From Lachnospiraceae bacterium (lineage in GTDB: Bacteria; Bacillota; Clostridia; Lachnospirales; Lachnospiraceae): 10,130 nt of DNA. The notes under the pieces were generated by a model. It saw only the letters and a list, made by a program, of their open reading frames with translations. It ran no database searches and had not been told where the DNA came from. Position 1 is the stretch's first letter. Each line of letters begins with the position of its first letter. Made by a program: the position numbers and the translations under genes. Of this stretch, positions 6,461 through 10,130 are shown piece by piece. The stretch lies in contig JAEDCX010000079.1 of assembly GCA_016293925.1 (NCBI GenBank), positions 1-10,130 of the forward strand. The letters are read 5' to 3'.

Positions 6461-6489
6461 TTGCATTCTGATAGGTCTTCCTGTATAAT
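6461..6489 (+). promoter_or_regulatory. Plus-strand promoter facing the gene-poor stretch
   Basis: TTGCAT (6461-6466), a 17-base spacer and a perfect TATAAT (6484-6489) make a strong sigma-A promoter. It is divergent from the mecA promoter. Transcription would begin near 6496, some 350 bases before the next recognisable gene, so it drives either a long leader or a small RNA. Confidence 0.7.
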
Positions 6490-6847
6490 TTTCACATAGG
6501 TGTTGCTTGACGTAAACAAGAAATTTTATCCAGAAAGGAGGTTCGTGCTTACGTTTTCATCACAGAAATATCATCGTTTTCCCGGAAGATTGTCTGAATG
6601 TTTCTTATCTCAGATCTTCTGATATGATGATACATTTCTTACTATAATTTAGTTAGTCTTATGAGCTTATGTGCTTGTTCGGTACAAAAATCCCGCTAAC
6701 ACGTTTATAATTCACTTTTCAACACTTGGGTACAGAGTGACATCTATGGCTATTTTTATGATGTACCATTTTCACGGATTCCATTCAATCATGCTTGGAT
6801 ATATCACGCTTCAATATTTACCAAATATTGTGTGAGGTGATGGAGTT
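6490..6847 (+). other. Gene-free transcribed stretch with RNA-like structure (candidate structured leader or small RNA)
   Basis: No convincing gene is seen in 358 bases after a strong promoter. A strong AAAGGAGG (6534-6541) is followed by a GTG only 3 bases later, opening a 25-codon ORF (6545-6622); the spacing is poor. Arms ACGTAA (6510-6515) and TTACGT (6549-6554) can enclose this site. From 6564 to 6639 an imperfect hairpin is possible: AGAAATATCATC with GATGATACATTTCT (2-nt bulge), CGGAAGAT with ATCTTCTG, CTGA with TCAG. A 29-codon ORF (6746-6835) with no ribosome site ends at the next palindrome. It resembles no riboswitch class known to me. It could also be a decayed gene. Confidence 0.4.
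6812..6830. promoter_or_regulatory. 19-bp palindrome next to a ribosome site
   Basis: CAATATTT-ACC-AAATATTG is a perfect 8-3-8 dyad ending 3 bases before the GAGGTGA ribosome site (6834-6840) of the next gene. It may be a protein operator or an AU-rich RNA hairpin modulating translation. Confidence 0.5.
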
Positions 6848-7060
6848 TTGAGGGAAAAAGAAAAAAAGGAAATCATGGCAAGACTTTCATTTTTTGAAAC
6901 AAATGGAGTCAGAATTTACCTGGATGGCGTTTTGTCGACGCCTGAGGAAATTGCCGACACCTACTATCTGAATGAAGACTGCATCTATATGCCGGACTAT
7001 GTGATTTCGGATACGGGTAATCTGGAAGAAGTCAGATATGATAAAGTAAGGGAATTCTAA
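6848..7060 (+). CDS. Small conserved-looking protein of unknown function
   Basis: This is a 70-residue soluble protein with no signal peptide or membrane segment. The TTG start is chosen because GAGGTGA (6834-6840) lies 7 bases upstream, an ideal spacing. An alternative ATG at 6875, preceded by AAAGGA, would give a 61-residue form without the highly charged MREKEKKEI lead. The body (SFFETNGVRIYLDG, TPEEIADTYYLNEDCIYMPDYVISDTGNLEEVRYDKV) is acidic with alternating hydrophobic residues, suggesting a small alpha/beta fold. I recognise no named family. It is followed by 163 bases without a gene or clear terminator before the GH18 gene, which has its own promoter. Confidence 0.72.
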   Translation: MREKEKKEIMARLSFFETNGVRIYLDGVLSTPEEIADTYYLNEDCIYMPDYVISDTGNLEEVRYDKVREF

Positions 7061-7168
7061 TCTTTTATAAGCCATCGTTGCCTGACGAAACAAAACAGAT
7101 ACAGGTCCCCCCGGCCCGTATGTCTGCAAGGAACTGGTAAGTATTGGGATCAGGAGTCAAAAATGGTA

Positions 7169-7197
7169 ATGACGTGATGAAAATAGTCTGATATAAT
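7169..7197 (+). promoter_or_regulatory. Promoter of the GH18 gene
   Basis: TGA-TATAAT (7189-7197) is a perfect -10 box with the extended TG. ATGACG (7169-7174) at 17 bases is a fair -35. The ribosome site AGGAGG (7208-7213) and ATG (7224) follow, giving a very short leader of about 20 nt. The rest of the 7061-7223 gap shows nothing else that is clear. Confidence 0.78.
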
Positions 7198-7223
7198 AGG
7201 GACGATCAGGAGGGTAAAGGAAC

Positions 7224-8942
7224 ATGAAGAGATTAATTCCATTTGCAGTAGCGGTCGTCCTTATTGTTATTGTGGGGGTTTTCTGGCTGATTCCGGAGAT
7301 ACGGAAGAGAACGTCCTATTCGACAGAGCGGGTTGACTTGAATGAATATTATCAGATCTATTCCTCCACAGAAGTTCCTGTGATGCTGCAGGATGAATTG
7401 ATCGAAGAGAGAGCACAGCTGGTGGACGGCGTGGTGTACGTGGACCAGGATTTTGTGTCCAATCATCTTACAGACCGCTTCTACTATAATGAAGCAGAAG
7501 GGGTGCTGCTGTACACGACTGCGACGGATGTGATCCGTGCCGGCGTTGACGATGGCAGTACGGTATACTATGTGGGAGAGGAAGAGATCTCCGCGGGGTA
7601 CCAGATTGCCTATACGAAGCAGGGCAAATTGTTTATTGCACTGGATTATGTGAAGAATTATGCGAATTTTGAATATGAATTGTTCCGGGAACCTAACCGT
7701 ATGCAGTTATATACGGAATGGGGGAAGATTACCACCGCAACCGTATCCGATGATGTGGAGGTCAGAACGCTGGGCGGGATCAAATGTCCGATTCTCACAA
7801 CCGTGCCGGCAGGCAGTAAGGTGACCGTACTGAATCAGATGGAGACCTGGACCGAGATCAAGACTCCGGATGCCATCAAAGGCTATGTTGAGACCAAATA
7901 TTTGAAGAATATTGCCGAGGAGGAACAGGTTCCGGTAACTGATTTTGCGGGAATACAGTATCCCAAGGTTACATCGGATGAGGCCATCTGTCTCGGTTGG
8001 CATTATGTTGGCAGTCAGAGCGCCAACGACAATCTTGCGTCTCTGGTGAAGAATGCCTCCGGGATGAATGTGATTTCTCCTACCTGGTTTTTTGTCAAGG
8101 ATAACGAGGGAACCATTCTGGATCTGGGGAGCAGATCGTATGTGGAGAAGGCCCATCAGCGGGGACTGGAGGTCTGGGCGCTGGTTGAGGATATCACATA
8201 CAAAGGTAAGTTCGATCTTGGCGTGGTGCTTGGAACAAGTGAGAAGAGAGCTGTGTTGATTGATACCCTGATGGATGCAGTGAACAAATACGGGTTGGAC
8301 GGTCTGAACATCGACTTTGAGGGTGTATCCAAGGAGTCCGCACCACACTTCCTGCAGTTTTTGCGGGAATTGAGTATCCGTACCCATGAAGCGGGTATCA
8401 TTCTCTCCGTAGATAATTATATGCCGAATCAGGGGAATCGTTACTATAAGTACGCCGAGCAGGGTATTGTTGCCGACTATGTGATTCTCATGGGGTACGA
8501 TGAGCACTGGGCAGGCTGTGAGGAAGCCGGATCTGTGGCGTCACTGCCTTTTGTGCAGAATGGAATCTCCGGGGCGATCGATCTTGGAGTGCCGTCAGAG
8601 AAACTGATCAATGCACTGCCGTTCTATACCAGAGTGTGGGAAACAACAGGCGGTAAACTCAAGGACACCACAGACAGCATGGTGAATGTCGCGCTGTGGG
8701 CGTCTGCCAGAGGAATGGAGTTTACCTGGGACAGTGAACTGTGTCAGAATTACGGTAGGCTGGAAAAGGGAGATACCGTTTATGAGGTGTGGATGGAGGA
8801 CACAGATTCCATTCAGGCGAAATTAAATCTGATGCTGGATTATCATCTGGGCGGTGTTGCATGTTGGATGCTGGGATACGAGGATCCTGCCGTATGGCCT
8901 CTTCTGCAGGGATATGTGGAGACCAACGTAGTGGGAAATTGA
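7224..8942 (+). CDS. Membrane-anchored glycosyl hydrolase family 18 protein with SH3-like domain
   Basis: This 572-residue protein likely acts on the cell wall from outside the membrane. Residues 5-24 form an N-terminal hydrophobic anchor after MKR. Residues about 45-165 resemble the stalk-like domain seen in copper amine oxidase N-termini (VVYVDQDFVSNHL, KLFIALDYVKNYANFEYE). Residues about 172-230 are a bacterial SH3-like domain (VEVRTLGGIKCPILTTVPAG, then WTEIKTPDAIKGYVETKYL). Residues about 255-565 are the GH18 barrel: GLDGLNIDFEG carries the DxxxxDxE signature with Asp359, Asp364 and catalytic Glu366. MGYDEHW (423-429) and CWMLGYEDP (547-555) are typical of YaaH/spore-coat-like GH18 proteins. 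Those relatives cleave N-acetylglucosamine-containing glycans such as peptidoglycan; the substrate here is inferred. A terminator and a cell-wall amidase gene follow, supporting a cell-wall role. Confidence 0.92.
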   Translation: MKRLIPFAVAVVLIVIVGVFWLIPEIRKRTSYSTERVDLNEYYQIYSSTEVPVMLQDELIEERAQLVDGVVYVDQDFVSNHLTDRFYYNEAEGVLLYTTATDVIRAGVDDGSTVYYVGEEEISAGYQIAYTKQGKLFIALDYVKNYANFEYELFREPNRMQLYTEWGKITTATVSDDVEVRTLGGIKCPILTTVPAGSKVTVLNQMETWTEIKTPDAIKGYVETKYLKNIAEEEQVPVTDFAGIQYPKVTSDEAICLGWHYVGSQSANDNLASLVKNASGMNVISPTWFFVKDNEGTILDLGSRSYVEKAHQRGLEVWALVEDITYKGKFDLGVVLGTSEKRAVLIDTLMDAVNKYGLDGLNIDFEGVSKESAPHFLQFLRELSIRTHEAGIILSVDNYMPNQGNRYYKYAEQGIVADYVILMGYDEHWAGCEEAGSVASLPFVQNGISGAIDLGVPSEKLINALPFYTRVWETTGGKLKDTTDSMVNVALWASARGMEFTWDSELCQNYGRLEKGDTVYEVWMEDTDSIQAKLNLMLDYHLGGVACWMLGYEDPAVWPLLQGYVETNVVGN

Positions 8943-9050
8943 TCCGCGGTGGAAGATATTACACTTTGATCCTCCGCAATGAGAAGGGTATCGCAGCAGT
9001 AAGGATATCCGATACAGAGAATAGACCCGATTCCAAGGGATCACAGTCGA

Positions 9051-9075
9051 GACTGCCGATGCAGGCAGTCTTTTT
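9051..9075 (+). terminator. Terminator between the GH18 and amidase genes
   Basis: GACTGCC (9051-9057) pairs perfectly with GGCAGTC (9064-9070) around GATGCA, followed by TTTTT (9071-9075); an A-T pair extends the stem. It lies 108 bases after the GH18 stop and 20 bases before the amidase leader ORF. It therefore either ends the GH18 transcript or attenuates readthrough, since no clear promoter lies between it and the amidase. Confidence 0.88.
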
Positions 9076-9094
9076 CTCTGCCGGAGGGCATACA

Positions 9095-9133
9095 ATGTTA
9101 CAGACAGTATGTGAAGCCTGGGGACAGATATGA
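9095..9133 (+). CDS. 12-codon leader ORF coupled to the amidase gene
   Basis: ATG at 9095 has an ideal GGAGGG ribosome site (9083-9088) 6 bases upstream and encodes MLQTVCEAWGQI before TGA at 9131-9133. The stop overlaps the amidase start as ATGA (9130-9133). The amidase has only a weak site (GGGGACA) of its own, so its translation may depend on ribosomes finishing this leader. The peptide resembles nothing known. Alternatively the leader is a chance ORF whose ribosome site merely helps load ribosomes. Confidence 0.5.
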   Translation: MLQTVCEAWGQI

Positions 9134-9987
9134 AGAAAACGATCGGTCGATTCAGACATTTTCTACACGCAATGTTCACGGACAAAGAGGTCCTGCCCGG
9201 AAAGAGAGAGCGGCAGGAAGAGCATATTCTGGCGGTTGTCATGACCCTTGTGATGATTGCCGGAGTGCTGTTCGGATCGAAACAGATTGCAGGAATCGCT
9301 GCATCTTCGGTTCCTGCCACAGCAGATATGCAGGAGAAAACCGTCTACGGCAGGCAGAATGCGCCTGACGTCACCTCCACTACCGGCAAAGAGGAGATGG
9401 GGGATTACATTGTGGTTCTGGATGCGGGACACGGAGGATGCGACGGCGGCAAGGTAAATGCGGATGGCGTCGTGGAGAGTGAACTGAATCTGGCAATTAC
9501 ATTAAAACTGCGGGATGCTCTGGAAGCAAAGGGAGTAAAGGTTGTGCTGACCAGAGATTCCGGAGAGGGGTTGTACAGAGAGGGCGACCGGAACCGGAAG
9601 GCCTCCGATATGAAGCGGAGAGTAGAGATTATGGACAATTCCGGGGCCGATCTGGCGATCAGCATTCACCAGAACAGTTTCACGGACTCCCGGGCGCATG
9701 GGGCGCAGGTGTTCTACTACGAAGGCAGTGAAGAAGGAAAACGGATTGCGGAAGCAATCCAGAAGGATCTGGTGACCTATGTGGAACCGGAGAATCAGCG
9801 TCTTGCCAAAGGAAACAAAACCTATTATCTTCTGAAGAAAACCAAGATTCGGACGGTGATTGTGGAATGCGGATTCCTGTCCAATCCGGATGATGCCGCA
9901 AAGCTTGTGACGGAGGAGTATCAGGATCTGATCGCCGGGCAGCTTGCGGAGTCGATCTGCAGGATTTTGCCGGAACTGGGAAAATGA
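9130..9987 (+). CDS. N-acetylmuramoyl-L-alanine amidase (Amidase_3, CwlD/AmiC type), membrane anchored
   Basis: This 285-residue enzyme should cleave the bond between N-acetylmuramic acid and L-alanine in peptidoglycan. Residues 33-49 (ILAVVMTLVMIAGVLFG) form a single N-terminal membrane anchor after a basic cytoplasmic start, placing the catalytic domain outside. A polar linker runs to about residue 90. The Amidase_3 domain follows (93-280) with LDAGHGGCDGG (His101, Zn ligand), VVESELNLAITLKL (Glu116, Zn ligand), AISIHQNSF (His180, Zn ligand) and VIVECGFLSNP (Glu246, catalytic), so all key residues are present. B. subtilis CwlD, about 237 residues, is a spore-cortex relative; a role in sporulation here is not shown. 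The start follows an in-frame stop at 9112-9114 and overlaps the leader ORF as ATGA. Confidence 0.93.
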   Translation: MKKTIGRFRHFLHAMFTDKEVLPGKRERQEEHILAVVMTLVMIAGVLFGSKQIAGIAASSVPATADMQEKTVYGRQNAPDVTSTTGKEEMGDYIVVLDAGHGGCDGGKVNADGVVESELNLAITLKLRDALEAKGVKVVLTRDSGEGLYREGDRNRKASDMKRRVEIMDNSGADLAISIHQNSFTDSRAHGAQVFYYEGSEEGKRIAEAIQKDLVTYVEPENQRLAKGNKTYYLLKKTKIRTVIVECGFLSNPDDAAKLVTEEYQDLIAGQLAESICRILPELGK

Positions 9988-10002
9988 CAGGCAGGTTGCT
10001 CT

Positions 10003-10030
10003 TTTCTCCTGTAGAGAAATGTGATATACT
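10003..10030 (+). promoter_or_regulatory. Extended -10 promoter of the gene at the window edge
   Basis: TGA-TATACT (10022-10030) is a good extended -10; no clear -35 is present. TTTCTC-CTGTA-GAGAAA (10003-10019), a perfect 6-5-6 dyad, fills the region just upstream and may be an operator. A small hairpin GGTCTG-ATGA-CAGACC (10041-10056) lies in the leader. Confidence 0.5.
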
Positions 10031-10080
10031 ATACATCAAAGGTCTGATGACAGACCAATGTGCAGATGAAGGTCCGGTCT

Positions 10081-10130
10081 ATGAAGACAATATATAGTGT
10101 CATTGATATAAATAGAACAGATGCAGACGG
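10081..10130 (+). CDS. Start of an unidentified gene running off the window edge
   Basis: ATG at 10081 opens a frame with no stop to the end of the window, encoding MKTIYSVIDINRTDAD. GAAGGT (10068-10073) lies 7 bases upstream, and a promoter-like extended -10 is at 10022-10030. Sixteen residues are too few to identify it. The opening is weakly like some Sua5-type threonylcarbamoyl-AMP synthases, but this is a guess. Confidence 0.45.
   Translation, partial: MKTIYSVIDINRTDAD

Noticed and set aside
6746..6835. 29-codon ORF starting MAIFMMYHF
   Set aside because: There is no ribosome site before its ATG, and it ends inside the next gene's regulatory region; it is kept only as a remark.
7707..8507. 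266-codon minus-strand open frame inside the GH18 gene
   Set aside because: It is antisense to clear GH18 catalytic sequence, lacks a ribosome site and has no recognisable domain.
8823..9320. 165-codon minus-strand open frame across the GH18-amidase junction
   Set aside because: It runs antisense through two well-supported genes and a terminator, and its sequence has no domain pattern.

Overview
The window reads as chromosomal DNA of an anaerobic, low-to-mid GC Gram-positive bacterium, most likely a gut-type Clostridia of the Lachnospiraceae kind. This is inferred from the pyruvate formate-lyase, the MecA adaptor, the orphan solute-binding-like lipoprotein, the DUF1858 protein, the GH18/amidase cell-wall proteins, strong AGGAGG ribosome sites and sigma-A type promoters. 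No mobile element, CRISPR array, tRNA or rRNA was seen.

Layout. Bases 1-2750 hold a minus-strand operon for pyruvate formate-lyase, and it is the most interesting part. The 678-residue catalytic subunit has the Cys-Cys pair (406-407) but stops just before the glycyl-radical domain. That domain is encoded separately by a 79-residue gene (60-299) carrying the RVSGYAV radical loop. Between the two lies a third gene of 67 residues (323-526). Its first ~35 residues resemble the start of the radical domain, but the glycine loop is replaced by a cysteine-rich tail (C44, C47, C54). Each gene has its own strong ribosome site, and a strong terminator (1-34) ends the unit. 678 + 79 residues is close to the length of one-piece E. 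coli PFL, so this is a split enzyme plus an unexplained third component, not a truncated gene.

A shared intergenic region (2593-2986) carries divergent promoters, a perfect 18-bp palindrome upstream of the pfl promoter, and repeats. On the plus strand follow a 730-residue lipoprotein (N-terminal propeller-like part, C-terminal solute-binding-like part) and a 63-residue DUF1858 CxxC protein. A bidirectional terminator (5492-5520) separates these from convergent mecA (5546-6319, minus), the adaptor of the ClpC protease.

Bases 6320-6847 have no convincing gene. They hold the mecA promoter with a palindrome over its -10, a good plus-strand promoter, an isolated ribosome site, a 76-nt imperfect hairpin and a 19-bp palindrome next to the ribosome site of a small unknown gene (6848-7060). 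Then come a membrane-anchored GH18-family protein with an SH3-like domain (7224-8942), a terminator, a 12-codon leader ORF and a membrane-anchored N-acetylmuramoyl-L-alanine amidase (9130-9987) whose start overlaps the leader stop as ATGA. The last 50 bases begin another gene that runs off the edge.
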